The notes under the pieces are model-generated. The model saw only the letters and a program-made list of their open reading frames with translations. It did not search any database and had not been told where the DNA came from. A program made the translations under genes and the position numbers. DNA of 64,000 nucleotides from Desulfobacterales bacterium. GTDB taxonomy: Bacteria; Desulfobacterota; Desulfobacteria; Desulfobacterales; Desulfosalsimonadaceae. The DNA is taken from assembly GCA_034520365.1 (NCBI GenBank), contig JAXHNP010000006.1:613001-677000 (forward strand), in the 5' to 3' direction. Positions 25,565 to 34,044 of the stretch are shown in pieces (position 1 is the stretch's first letter; the number at the start of each line of letters is the position of its first letter).

Positions 25565-27433
25565 CTATTTGTTATTTGATTTTAAATTCCCAAAGCGCGG
25601 ATCAACAAAACATCGCACGGCATGTTCATTCTCCCTTGAAATGTAAAATTGTTCTGCCAGCACCATATGATTTTTTATGTAAGTACTGATCGGATCCTTT
25701 GACCATTTGAAGATAAATTGTTTGGTTGGGGTTTCGAAAGTCCCCTTCTCCAATGAAACCGGCCATATCGCAGGCATGCGTTGAAAGACAAATGCAATGG
25801 CCGGATGCCTATTCTTCTCTTTCATCAACTCAACAGATCGTTCATAGACAGTATTTTCTCTTGACGAGAAATCAGTGAATGTATCGTTTAAAGCGGGTCT
25901 TCGTTTGGCGATCATATAAGTCATGGGCGAAATCACGTAAGAGATCATAAAGTCGTCTTTATCGCTGTATTTGTCTGCCGCTTTTTCGATCCATTGATAG
26001 ATTTCATTATAAGTTTGGTTGGTTCGTATATCCTTGCCAAACCCTTTTTTAATGACAGCGTCCGCCTGCTGGGGAGTGACGTCAAAATATGTAAATTTCC
26101 AGTCCGCCCAGGCCGTGGTATAATAAAAAGGTGCCAATACCAAGAGAAGAACTGTAAGTTTGGTTAACAGTGATTTGTTTCTGTCATCCATGTTGTGCAT
26201 CAGCAAAATTCCAAGAGCGGCTGTAGCTGGAATGGCGCTGTGCAAAACGGTCAACGCTTTTAAGCCCGAGAAAAAAACAGTGCATATGGATTTGATGGTG
26301 ACGGTTATCAGCAATACAAAGGCAAATTCTTCAATTTCGGCATAGCGCTTTTTGCGGAATGCTTTTTGCGCCATATGACCCCAGAAAAAGAGCAGGAAAG
26401 CAATAATTAGCGCCGAGAACCACATGGGCCGGCCGAACCATCCATTGTAATAGGGGCTGATCAAACCAAAAAACGATGATTCAATAATAAAGTATGCTAA
26501 AATTGCTACCCCGCCAACTGCTACCACCCAAAATAGCCCTTTCAACTGTTTTGAAAAAAAATAATACAACAAAAAGATTATTGCACCGATTCCGATATAA
26601 CCGGCAGTTCCGGCCAAAGACGATAAAAGGCTATCTTTTGAGTACCCCTTTGTGACCAGTACATAAGACACAGAATCAAAAATGGCAGGGATGAAAGACT
26701 GTTCAAAAATGCCAATATATAATAGCCAACAGGCAATAAACGGCATTAAAACAAGCAGTAAATCCTTAAATGGAAATGATAAAGAACGGATGGGCAGAAT
26801 CCGGCAGGCGACATATAAAAGGATGGGAGAAAGAACAACAGGAGCCAGATAAAGCAAACTGAAGCTGATTGCCCACATGAAAAAACCTGACAAAATGAAA
26901 CATATTTTTTTGCCCCAAGGCTGTTTGTAATATAGACCGAAGATAAAAAATGAAAGATAGAGGGTTAGAAAAAAATGGGGGTATGTATAATAATTTAAAT
27001 TCGAAATCATTCCGGTTGGATCCAGCCCGGTAAACGCAAAAACAGAAAAGATATAGGGAAGATACCAATAGGTTTTGGTGGCGGCATACAGGCAGCAGCT
27101 GAAAATGACCAGAGAACAGAGCGCAAGCATATATTGTATTTTTCGAAAGTCCAGAAGTGTTATATCGAGATTCATTTTAAAAATAAAACTGTTTAGAAGC
27201 GTGTAGGGCATTAAGGGGCCAATTTCCTTATTATCCAGCACCTTGTCCCCTTGAGTCAAGCGCCAGCTCTCCGTCATGTGGTAGCCTTCATCAATAAAAT
27301 TAAACCCATAATGAAGTTTGACCCATCCGAACCAGGCAATGAGGATGAAGATTATAATGCCGACGACAAACAAAACCTTTTGAAGATTATCTGAGTTCAT
27401 AGAGACCTTATTAAAATTTTGACTTGTTTGCAA
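25565..27433 (-). CDS. GT-C-like membrane protein, DEGYHM family (paralogue 1)
   Basis: A 622-aa polytopic protein (about 11-12 TM helices). After TM1: FGWVKLHYGFNFIDEGYHM, ESWRLTQGDKVLDN, TGLDPTGMISNLNYYTYPHF and, near the C-terminus, FDVTPQQADAVIKKGFGKD and MTYMIAKRRPALNDTF. The protein at 28177-30033 has the same motifs in order, so they are paralogues. The acidic DEG motif in the first loop recalls GT-C transferases such as ArnT. Inferred role: the sugar-specific transferase of a Gtr/Arn-type lipid-linked sugar system; I do not know a characterised member. It is downstream of a GtrA-like flippase in the same orientation. Confidence 0.65.
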   Translation of the reverse strand: MQTSQNFNKVSMNSDNLQKVLFVVGIIIFILIAWFGWVKLHYGFNFIDEGYHMTESWRLTQGDKVLDNKEIGPLMPYTLLNSFIFKMNLDITLLDFRKIQYMLALCSLVIFSCCLYAATKTYWYLPYIFSVFAFTGLDPTGMISNLNYYTYPHFFLTLYLSFFIFGLYYKQPWGKKICFILSGFFMWAISFSLLYLAPVVLSPILLYVACRILPIRSLSFPFKDLLLVLMPFIACWLLYIGIFEQSFIPAIFDSVSYVLVTKGYSKDSLLSSLAGTAGYIGIGAIIFLLYYFFSKQLKGLFWVVAVGGVAILAYFIIESSFFGLISPYYNGWFGRPMWFSALIIAFLLFFWGHMAQKAFRKKRYAEIEEFAFVLLITVTIKSICTVFFSGLKALTVLHSAIPATAALGILLMHNMDDRNKSLLTKLTVLLLVLAPFYYTTAWADWKFTYFDVTPQQADAVIKKGFGKDIRTNQTYNEIYQWIEKAADKYSDKDDFMISYVISPMTYMIAKRRPALNDTFTDFSSRENTVYERSVELMKEKNRHPAIAFVFQRMPAIWPVSLEKGTFETPTKQFIFKWSKDPISTYIKNHMVLAEQFYISRENEHAVRCFVDPRFGNLKSNNK

Positions 27434-27548
27434 AAATTCTGAATTTGATGCCTCTCGGTAATCAGATATAGCTGCAGGGATGCCGAAAATTTGTAGTTGT
27501 CATTCTTTTATGTTTTTATGCAAGGGGTGACACGCAGAGGACATCATT

Positions 27549-27959
27549 TTATGAAGGCTGCTCGCGGGAAATCGAAAGCCCCTGCATGTTAAAAACCCAG
27601 TATTTTTGCGTCATGAAAAGTATTAGAGCGAGTACACAAATAGCAACAGCCTGCACAATCAGATGAGAATAGCCAAGATATTCATAAAAAAGCTTCAGAG
27701 CTCCGACGTTCAAAATATAACAGCCTAGATATGCAATGAGATATTTGACCACTGATTTTGAAATATCACCCTTGTGGCGAAAAGACCAATTCTTATTGAA
27801 ATAAAATGCTAGTATGAGGAAAAAAGGGTAAAAAATACTAACCGTCAGTACAGGGCTAAGATTAAGCACGGTTGTAAAAAAAACAAAAATTAAGTAGCCG
27901 GAAACATTGGTGGTGGTGCCGACTATTCCATAACGGATCAATTCTTTAGGCAGCTTCAT
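27549..27959 (-). CDS. GtrA-like flippase
   Basis: A 136-aa protein with four TM helices, taken from ATG 27959 because AAAGGGAAA precedes it; an upstream TTG frame would add nine residues. Family signature: IRYGIVGTTTNVSGYLIFVF, FYFNKNWSFRH and ILFMTQKYWVF. GtrA proteins are thought to flip undecaprenyl-phosphate-linked sugars from cytoplasmic to periplasmic face in three-component systems with GtrB and a serotype-specific GT-C enzyme. Here it lies between two paralogous GT-C-like genes and downstream of a GtrB-domain fusion protein, fitting that system. Length is normal for the family. Confidence 0.85.
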   Translation of the reverse strand: MKLPKELIRYGIVGTTTNVSGYLIFVFFTTVLNLSPVLTVSIFYPFFLILAFYFNKNWSFRHKGDISKSVVKYLIAYLGCYILNVGALKLFYEYLGYSHLIVQAVAICVLALILFMTQKYWVFNMQGLSISREQPS

Positions 27960-28176
27960 TTTGGATTTCCCTTTCAGCATTAGCAATTGAGCACCCCATA
28001 AAATTTGAATTCCCTTCTACAGATTGCTCTGTGCTAAGTGTAAGGCGGGGATGGTATTTAGTCTAATAATTGAATTTCTCAGGTCATCATTAAAGATTTG
28101 TTTGGATTCACTTGGTGTCATTGCCTGCTCCATTGAACAATCCCATTGAATTTATCAGAATTCATTAACAACTTTA

Positions 28177-30033
28177 TTACAATTTTGATTTGTCCACAAA
28201 GCAGCGAACAATATTTTTGGAATAGGTAAATATTTGGACCAGCTTCATATGTTCTCTTATATAGTTTGCTAAAGGTTCATGCGAATTTTTTATATCATAC
28301 CAAGGCCCAAAAAAACTATAGCTTTCGCCTTTTAAATCATGTTTAAAGGTATTAAATGGTCCTTTACGGCCTATATTTAAAGCCGGTGAGTTTTCAAATA
28401 CAAAAATTATTGCCGGCTGACGATTTTTTTCAATCATTTTAAAAATCCATTGTCGATAATATTTTTGATTACAATCAGTAGGTGGCGAGAGAAAGGAGTC
28501 ATCAAGGGAAGGTCTTCTTTTGGCGATCATGTGGACCATAGGGGTTAGAATATAGGATATTATAAAATCATTATCGGATGAATACTTATTTGTATTTATT
28601 TTTATCCAGTCATAGAGTTGTTTATAAACTTTATTCGTATGTATTCCTTTACAAAAGCCCTGGGAAATTTTTATATTTGCATCTTTCGGTTTGACGTCGC
28701 AGTAGGTAAAATTCCAGTCCGACCACGCTGTTGTCGAATAATACGGCAAGAGAATCATTGCTAAAATAATTGTTTTGGTAAGGTAAGTTCGTGATACGAC
28801 GTTCTTGCTATAAATTATCATAATTGCGATGGCGGCAATTGACGGTATAGCGCAATGGAGGGCTCGAAGAGCCCCGAAACCCGAAAATAATGACATGGCA
28901 ATTAGTAGGATAGTAGATGGCGTCATTATTATGAGTGTGATCTTATCTCTTTTTTGAATTTTTTGCTTAATAGTTAATAATTTCAAAAATATATAGGGCC
29001 AATAGATAAGATGGAATAAGATGATCATGGCAGCAAACCACATCTGTCGGCTATACCAATCATTCCAGTATGGTTGAATGAGATGCAAAAAAGATGTGTC
29101 AATTAAGTAAAAATTTAATATTGAAATTGCGGTAAAGGCTGGCACAAGTAATTTTAGTTTAAGAAATCGAAAATTAAGCAAAGCAGCGATTGCGACAAGC
29201 CAAAATGTACTGATAACAGCATATAATAATACTGACGTTCTAAATGAGACAAGATCTTTTGAGGAATATGCTGAAATCGATGAAATATAATCAAGTCCTC
29301 TCGTCACAGCTTTTATAAATGAAATATTATAATAAGCGAGAAATATGAACCAACAAAGAATAAATGGCGAAAGGATAAAGCCGATATCCTTTATCGATAA
29401 TTCCAGTTCTTTTATTTGCGCCCAACGTAATAAAAAAAAGAGGATAAAAGGAGAAATTGCAATAATACTTAGATGTAGCATGCTGAAGCTGATTCCCCAA
29501 AGACACAGGCCGGCGATTATAAAGAGGCTTCTTCTAATATAAATGTCTTGTTGGTAAAGGCCTAACAGAAAAAAAGCGATGTGCAATGTAACAAAGAAAT
29601 GAGGATAAGTATAATAATTAAGATTTGATGTTGCACCTATCGGGTCAAGTCCAGTAAAAGCAAATATTGAAAAAATGACCGGCAAGTACCAGTAATTTTT
29701 TTCAGCTTTATATATAGCAAAACTCATGAGACCAAGTGAGACGATTGTTAAAATAAATTGTACATGCCTGAAGCCTAGTAAAGTAATATCTGGAAAAACA
29801 TGAAATATTAGCGAATTGATAACAAAATAAAGTTGTAATGCCCCATAAACAGTATTATCAAGGAAATGGTCGCCCGCTGCTACTCTCCAGCTTTGGGTCA
29901 TATGGTAACCTTCATCCATGAATGTAAACCCATATTGGAGCTTTATCCATCCAAACACTGCAGCAATAATAAAAATTATCAAACCCAAGCTGAAAAAAAA
30001 CAGCTGATTGTTAAATATTTTTTTTATTTCCAC
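28177..30033 (-). CDS. GT-C-like membrane protein, DEGYHM family (paralogue 2)
   Basis: A 618-aa polytopic protein with the same signature order as 25565-27433: FGWIKLQYGFTFMDEGYHMT, SWRVAAGDHFLDN, TGLDPIGATSNLNYYTYPHF, SDWNFTYCDVKPKDANI and VHMIAKRRPSLDDSF. The DEG acidic motif follows TM1. More AT-rich and more diverged in its loops than paralogue 1, suggesting old duplication or separate acquisition. Inferred GT-C sugar transferase in a Gtr/Arn-like pathway with the GtrA-like protein (27549) and the upstream operon (30082-35048), from which it is separated by ~50 bp in the same direction. Could instead be an assembly or polymerisation protein. Confidence 0.65.
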   Translation of the reverse strand: MEIKKIFNNQLFFFSLGLIIFIIAAVFGWIKLQYGFTFMDEGYHMTQSWRVAAGDHFLDNTVYGALQLYFVINSLIFHVFPDITLLGFRHVQFILTIVSLGLMSFAIYKAEKNYWYLPVIFSIFAFTGLDPIGATSNLNYYTYPHFFVTLHIAFFLLGLYQQDIYIRRSLFIIAGLCLWGISFSMLHLSIIAISPFILFFLLRWAQIKELELSIKDIGFILSPFILCWFIFLAYYNISFIKAVTRGLDYISSISAYSSKDLVSFRTSVLLYAVISTFWLVAIAALLNFRFLKLKLLVPAFTAISILNFYLIDTSFLHLIQPYWNDWYSRQMWFAAMIILFHLIYWPYIFLKLLTIKQKIQKRDKITLIIMTPSTILLIAMSLFSGFGALRALHCAIPSIAAIAIMIIYSKNVVSRTYLTKTIILAMILLPYYSTTAWSDWNFTYCDVKPKDANIKISQGFCKGIHTNKVYKQLYDWIKINTNKYSSDNDFIISYILTPMVHMIAKRRPSLDDSFLSPPTDCNQKYYRQWIFKMIEKNRQPAIIFVFENSPALNIGRKGPFNTFKHDLKGESYSFFGPWYDIKNSHEPLANYIREHMKLVQIFTYSKNIVRCFVDKSKL

Positions 30034-30081
30034 GGGTTAAAACTTTTAATGTCTTGATAAATATTTGTTAAATTTTAGTGT

Positions 30082-30825
30082 TCATTTTCGTTTTATTTCA
30101 CTGAGCGGGCGGGCGGGGACCCCTCCGGCGACGGTATATGCAGGAACATCATCTGTCACCACAGACCCCGCGGCAATTACTGAATGCTCGCCCACGGAGA
30201 CACCCCCCAAGACCGTAGAATTAGCGCCTATCCACACATTATCATTAATATATATGGGTTTGCCGTAATAGTTTTGCTCTGTAGTTGGCACATCCGTCCG
30301 CTTAAAATCATGATTGCCGGTGACAATAGCTGCATTGGGGCCGATCAGGACATTGTTGCCGATAAATATCCCCCCCTGGCCGGATGCGAGTACAGCGTTG
30401 ATTCCAATCCAGCAATCCGAACCTGTTATAATACCTTCGCCGATTCTGGCGTTGGAAACGTATGAACATAAATAAGCGCCTTTCATGATCCTGTTGTTTT
30501 TACCCAACTCAATGCTGGCAGCGGATGCGTGAATTCTACAGAATTTATCAATATAAACACCTTTTTCATATTTAATTGCGTCCATATAAAAAAGGTCTGT
30601 TGATGACTCGAGAAAAGCCGTATTTGAGTGTCTTTGGAAAAACGGCTTATATGCAACAGCACGAAGCACAATTCCCAATGGCCCGGGAATTCTTGAAAAA
30701 ATCAGATGGATGCCCCGCTCAAGGAAATAGCGGTGCAGACTCGAGGCGCGGGTATGAATGTATGTCCACCCCAGCCCCATAGAGGGGGCTTCCATGTAGT
30801 TTTTCAGACGGTCATTATCGATCAT
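30082..30825 (-). CDS. Hexapeptide-repeat acyltransferase (LbH, maltose/sugar O-acetyltransferase-like)
   Basis: A 247-aa protein. An N-terminal ~80 residues is followed by left-handed beta-helix hexapeptides: IDKFCRIHASAASIELGKNN, ARIGEGIITGSDCWIGINAV, IFIGNNVLIGPNAAIVTGNH (active-site-type His in TGNHDF), IYINDNVWIGANSTVLGGVS and the family ending GEHSVIAAGSVVTDDVPAY, VAGGVPARPL. These enzymes acetylate sugars with acetyl-CoA as trimers. Its ATG overlaps the previous gene's TGA (ATGA at 30822-30825), marking translational coupling at the end of a five-gene operon. Confidence 0.85.
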   Translation of the reverse strand: MIDNDRLKNYMEAPSMGLGWTYIHTRASSLHRYFLERGIHLIFSRIPGPLGIVLRAVAYKPFFQRHSNTAFLESSTDLFYMDAIKYEKGVYIDKFCRIHASAASIELGKNNRIMKGAYLCSYVSNARIGEGIITGSDCWIGINAVLASGQGGIFIGNNVLIGPNAAIVTGNHDFKRTDVPTTEQNYYGKPIYINDNVWIGANSTVLGGVSVGEHSVIAAGSVVTDDVPAYTVAGGVPARPLSEIKRK

Positions 30826-31400
30826 ACTTTTACTAAAATTGCCAGGAGATATTCCAGGCAGTAATTGGTGAAAAGATATTTTTTATCCACATTAAAGCAC
30901 TGTTTGAACAGCGACTCATACTCCCATGAATAGCGCACAAAATTGCCCTGGTCCAGTTTCCTGCCCAAGGCACCGAAAATATTATACCAGTGCTGCGGCC
31001 AAATCGCTTCTATGACAATAATTTTGCCATCGGCCGATAATACCCGGTTAAACTCTGCGAGAATATTATATGCCGTCTGATCATTTACATGATGAAAAAG
31101 CCCTGAAGCCAGTATCATATCAAAAGAATTCTCTTTAAAAGCCAGTTTTGCGGCATCGGAGGAGGTAAAATCAACTGTTTTATATTGATTTCTGGCTTCT
31201 ATCACTCTTTTGGTGTCTATATCTATACCCACATACCAGGCAGGGCTGCAGCAGGGTTTTAAAATACCGGTGCCGCAGGCGGCATCAAGCAACCTATGGC
31301 CTTTCATCGGATTTATCGCTTGTTGAATACGGTTCAAAAATTTTTCATTATAAAAAATTTTTGCGACGAGGTCGAATGTTTGAGCGGAAAGCGGTTTCAT
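30822..31400 (-). CDS. Class I SAM-dependent methyltransferase
   Basis: A 192-aa protein from ATG 31400, chosen because it forms an ATGA overlap with the upstream stop (31397-31400); longer frames run 75 bp into the neighbour. Features: GHRLLDAACGTGILKPCC (motif I), WYVGIDIDTKRVIEARNQY, LAFKENSFDMILASGLFHHV and FNRVLSADGKIIVIEAIWPQ. Resembles Methyltransf_11/25 enzymes. The context (amino-sugar synthesis, GT2, acetyltransferases) suggests O- or N-methylation of a sugar in the same pathway. Its stop overlaps the start of the hexapeptide acyltransferase. Confidence 0.8.
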   Translation of the reverse strand: MKPLSAQTFDLVAKIFYNEKFLNRIQQAINPMKGHRLLDAACGTGILKPCCSPAWYVGIDIDTKRVIEARNQYKTVDFTSSDAAKLAFKENSFDMILASGLFHHVNDQTAYNILAEFNRVLSADGKIIVIEAIWPQHWYNIFGALGRKLDQGNFVRYSWEYESLFKQCFNVDKKYLFTNYCLEYLLAILVKV

Positions 31401-33454
31401 GATGCCTGGCTTTCCCATTTGCGGCAGACGTCTATAATTTTTTCCACATGTGCATCTGACATGCCTGGCAAACATGGCAAACTGACCACCTGTTGGCAGG
31501 CATTTTCAGCAGCTGAAAATTGTTCGGCAATGCTGTGTTTTTTGATGTAACTGTGATTGGGCAGTGCGATCGGATAATGGACACCTGTTTGAATTTGATT
31601 ATCCAGGAGAAATTTCCTGAAACTTTCCCTGTCAGAAGGCCTTACCACATAAAGGTGTGGTATTCGCCCATTTAGTGCAGGAACCGGATTTAAAAAAGGC
31701 AGGGCTTGGTCAAAGGTTTTCATTATTTTGACCCTTTGATTATTCTGCCTTTCAATAATCTTCAGCCTTTCGGATAAAAGGGCCGCCTGGATTTCATCCA
31801 AACGTGAATTAATGCCCTGCCGAACGCATTGCCCGCTTGCGTCCTGCCCGTAAAAACGCATTAATTTTAAATCTTCGAAAATGCTGGTGTCATTCGTCAT
31901 AACAGCCCCGCCATCACCATATGCGCCGAGATTTTTGGTCGGGTAAAAACTGAATGCCGCAGCAATAGAATAACTGCCGCAATGGGCGCCGTTTATGGTT
32001 GTGCCAAATGACTGGGCACAGTCTTCTATTACAGCCAGATTATATTTTTCTGCAATTTCGGTAATCACGTCCATAGGGCATGGATTGCCATAAAGGTGAA
32101 CGGGAATGATGGCTTTAGCCCCTTGTGTTGCGGCCTTTTCAATTTGTTCGGGAGAGATTGTCAGATAGGTTTCATCAACATCCACAAAAAAAGGTGTTGC
32201 GCCGGCGCGTAGAATTGCAACCGCGGTTGCGGGGGCTGAAAGCGATGTGGTAATAACACGGTCGCCGGGGTTGATCCCTGCTGCCCATAGCGCCAGCGTT
32301 AGGGCATCCGTGCCGTTGCCGACGCCGACGGCATGTTTCAAGCCGGTATAATTTGCCAGTTCGTTTTCAAATTTTGCAACGGCAGACCCTAAAATAATTT
32401 GGGGCCCCTCAATTACCCGCCCGGCGCTTTCCTTCAAGGATTGCGCCACCGGCGATGAAACCGTTTTGATGTCAAAAAATGGCACCATTTGATTCGATTC
32501 ACGGGGGGCGCTATCAGTCGCGGGCAGGGAATTGCCATCTATTTTTTTATCAACAATGAAAAGTGGGCGGTTACGGCTTTGCTCCAGATTATTCCAGAAA
32601 TACTCACCTAATATTCCAAACGCCAGAAATTGAAATGAGCCTAAAAAGAGGATAACAAGGATTAAAGAGGTCCAGCCGGAAACCGGAATCCGGCCGCTAA
32701 AATAATTGTATAACGTAATGATTATTCCTAAAAAGCATATGATAGATAAAAATATCCCTAAAAAACTAAACCATTTAAGGGGCAGCGAGGAAAAAGAGAT
32801 GACGCTGTTTATCGCGTAGCGCACTTTTTTTCGGAAAGACCACATGCTTTTTCCATGCACTCTTTCCGCCCTGTCATAGGGAATGTATGCCCGTTCAAAC
32901 CCGGACCAGATAATAAGCCCTACCAGGCTGGTATTTTTTTCAGCCGATTTTATTATTACATCGGCGACGCGTTGATCAATCAAGCAAAAATCAAAACCGC
33001 CGGCCGGCATGTCCGGCATGATAAATTTGCGGTAAAGACGATTAAAAAAGGTTGAAAAAATTTTTGTGCCAAAGGAATCTGAGCGATTGCGGCGGACACA
33101 TAAAACAACAGGATAGCCCTCACGCCATTTTTTGATCATTTCGGGGATTACTTCAGGGGGGTCCTGCAAATCTGCAGCCAGCATGATAACCGCGTCATTG
33201 TCACGTGCGTAATTTAGGCCCGCATAAATGGCCACAAAAGAGCCGTGATTTTTAGAAAGTAAGACCACATTGACACGGGTATCCTGTGCGGCCAGATCTT
33301 CCAATACTTTTTGGCTATTGTCCGGGGATCTGTCGTTTACGAAATAAATCGTCAATACAACATCAGAATTACGGAGCGCATCATTTATTCTTTGATAGAG
33401 GGTTATTAAGCTTTTTTCATTGCCATAAACCGGGATAATAATTCCCAGTTTCAT
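31397..33454 (-). CDS. Fusion: GtrB/ArnC-like GT2 + DegT/ArnB-like sugar aminotransferase
   Basis: A 685-aa protein from ATG 33454, which gives the ATGA overlap seen at every junction of this operon. Residues 1 to ~300 are a GT2 of the GtrB/ArnC type (LGIIIPVYGNEKSLITLYQ, IYFVNDRSPDNS, MLAADLQDPPEVIPEM, two TM helices, FGILGEYFWNNLEQSRNRPL). Residues from ~322 are a PLP-dependent DegT/DnrJ/EryC1/StrS aminotransferase (MVPFFDIKTV, VGVGNGTDALTLAL, VIEDCAQSFGTTI, FSFYPTKNLGAYGDGG with the PLP Lys near 507, GINSRLDEIQAALL). In polymyxin-type Arn pathways ArnB makes the 4-amino sugar and ArnC loads it on undecaprenyl phosphate; here both activities are joined, which would channel the product. The exact amino sugar is unknown. 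Confidence 0.85.
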   Translation of the reverse strand: MKLGIIIPVYGNEKSLITLYQRINDALRNSDVVLTIYFVNDRSPDNSQKVLEDLAAQDTRVNVVLLSKNHGSFVAIYAGLNYARDNDAVIMLAADLQDPPEVIPEMIKKWREGYPVVLCVRRNRSDSFGTKIFSTFFNRLYRKFIMPDMPAGGFDFCLIDQRVADVIIKSAEKNTSLVGLIIWSGFERAYIPYDRAERVHGKSMWSFRKKVRYAINSVISFSSLPLKWFSFLGIFLSIICFLGIIITLYNYFSGRIPVSGWTSLILVILFLGSFQFLAFGILGEYFWNNLEQSRNRPLFIVDKKIDGNSLPATDSAPRESNQMVPFFDIKTVSSPVAQSLKESAGRVIEGPQIILGSAVAKFENELANYTGLKHAVGVGNGTDALTLALWAAGINPGDRVITTSLSAPATAVAILRAGATPFFVDVDETYLTISPEQIEKAATQGAKAIIPVHLYGNPCPMDVITEIAEKYNLAVIEDCAQSFGTTINGAHCGSYSIAAAFSFYPTKNLGAYGDGGAVMTNDTSIFEDLKLMRFYGQDASGQCVRQGINSRLDEIQAALLSERLKIIERQNNQRVKIMKTFDQALPFLNPVPALNGRIPHLYVVRPSDRESFRKFLLDNQIQTGVHYPIALPNHSYIKKHSIAEQFSAAENACQQVVSLPCLPGMSDAHVEKIIDVCRKWESQAS

Positions 33455-34044
33455 TTTTCCGTCTGACATTTACTACACCTCATCTCAGGGGAGGGGTCAG
33501 ATCCTTTCCAGTCCCCCCATGAACATCGCAAACCTGTATCAGTTTTCTGCAATCGCGCGCCGCACCTACAAACTTTGTCCACGAAAACGGCCGGAGAGCC
33601 GGCGACCAGAGAAAATGGCCCGACGTCTTTGGAAACCAATGCCCCGGCAGCCACCATTGCATACATACCAATACAGATGCCCGGTAATATAATTGCGCCG
33701 GCGCCGATGGATGCACCTTTGTGAATGGTTGTTTGTGGATATGCCGGCAGGTGCCTTTTACTTCTGGGATATTTATCATTGGTGAAAACAACTCCAGGCC
33801 CGATAAAAACATCATCTCCGATATGGGTCCCGTCCCATATGGCCACAAAATTTTTAACCGTTACCCGGTCGCCGATGACTACCTCGTTTTCAATGAATGT
33901 ATGGTCACAGATATTGGCATCACAGCCGATTTTGGCCCCGGGCAGGACGTGGGCAAAGGCCCAGATTTTTGTTCCCGCCCCAACAGTGTGGCTTTCACAG
34001 ATTCCTTTATCGTGCACAAAATAGTTAGTGTAAGGTTGGCTCAT
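33451..34044 (-). CDS. Nucleotide-sugar N-acetyltransferase (WbpD/FdtC-like LbH) with Cys-rich tail
   Basis: A 197-aa left-handed beta-helix acetyltransferase: ESHTVGAGTKIWAFAHVLPG, AKIGCDANICDHTFIENEVV, GDRVTVKNFVAIWDGTHIGD and GPGVVFTNDKYPRS, the pattern of WbpD/WlbB/QdtC-type N-acetyltransferases acting on amino sugars made by DegT-family aminotransferases. The last ~45 residues add two Cys pairs (VCRCGARL and MRCSKCQ plus a lone Cys in LRCSWGD), a zinc-ribbon-like tail seen in part of this family. ATGA overlaps on both sides place it between the SDR and the GT2-aminotransferase fusion. Likely N-acetylates the amino sugar made by that fusion. Confidence 0.85.
   Translation of the reverse strand: MSQPYTNYFVHDKGICESHTVGAGTKIWAFAHVLPGAKIGCDANICDHTFIENEVVIGDRVTVKNFVAIWDGTHIGDDVFIGPGVVFTNDKYPRSKRHLPAYPQTTIHKGASIGAGAIILPGICIGMYAMVAAGALVSKDVGPFSLVAGSPAVFVDKVCRCGARLQKTDTGLRCSWGDWKGSDPSPEMRCSKCQTEK

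Noticed and set aside
31400-31475. Longer N-terminus for the methyltransferase (start at 31475)
   Set aside because: The extra 25 residues overlap the aminotransferase coding end and the ATG at 31400 forms the ATGA junction used by all genes in this operon.
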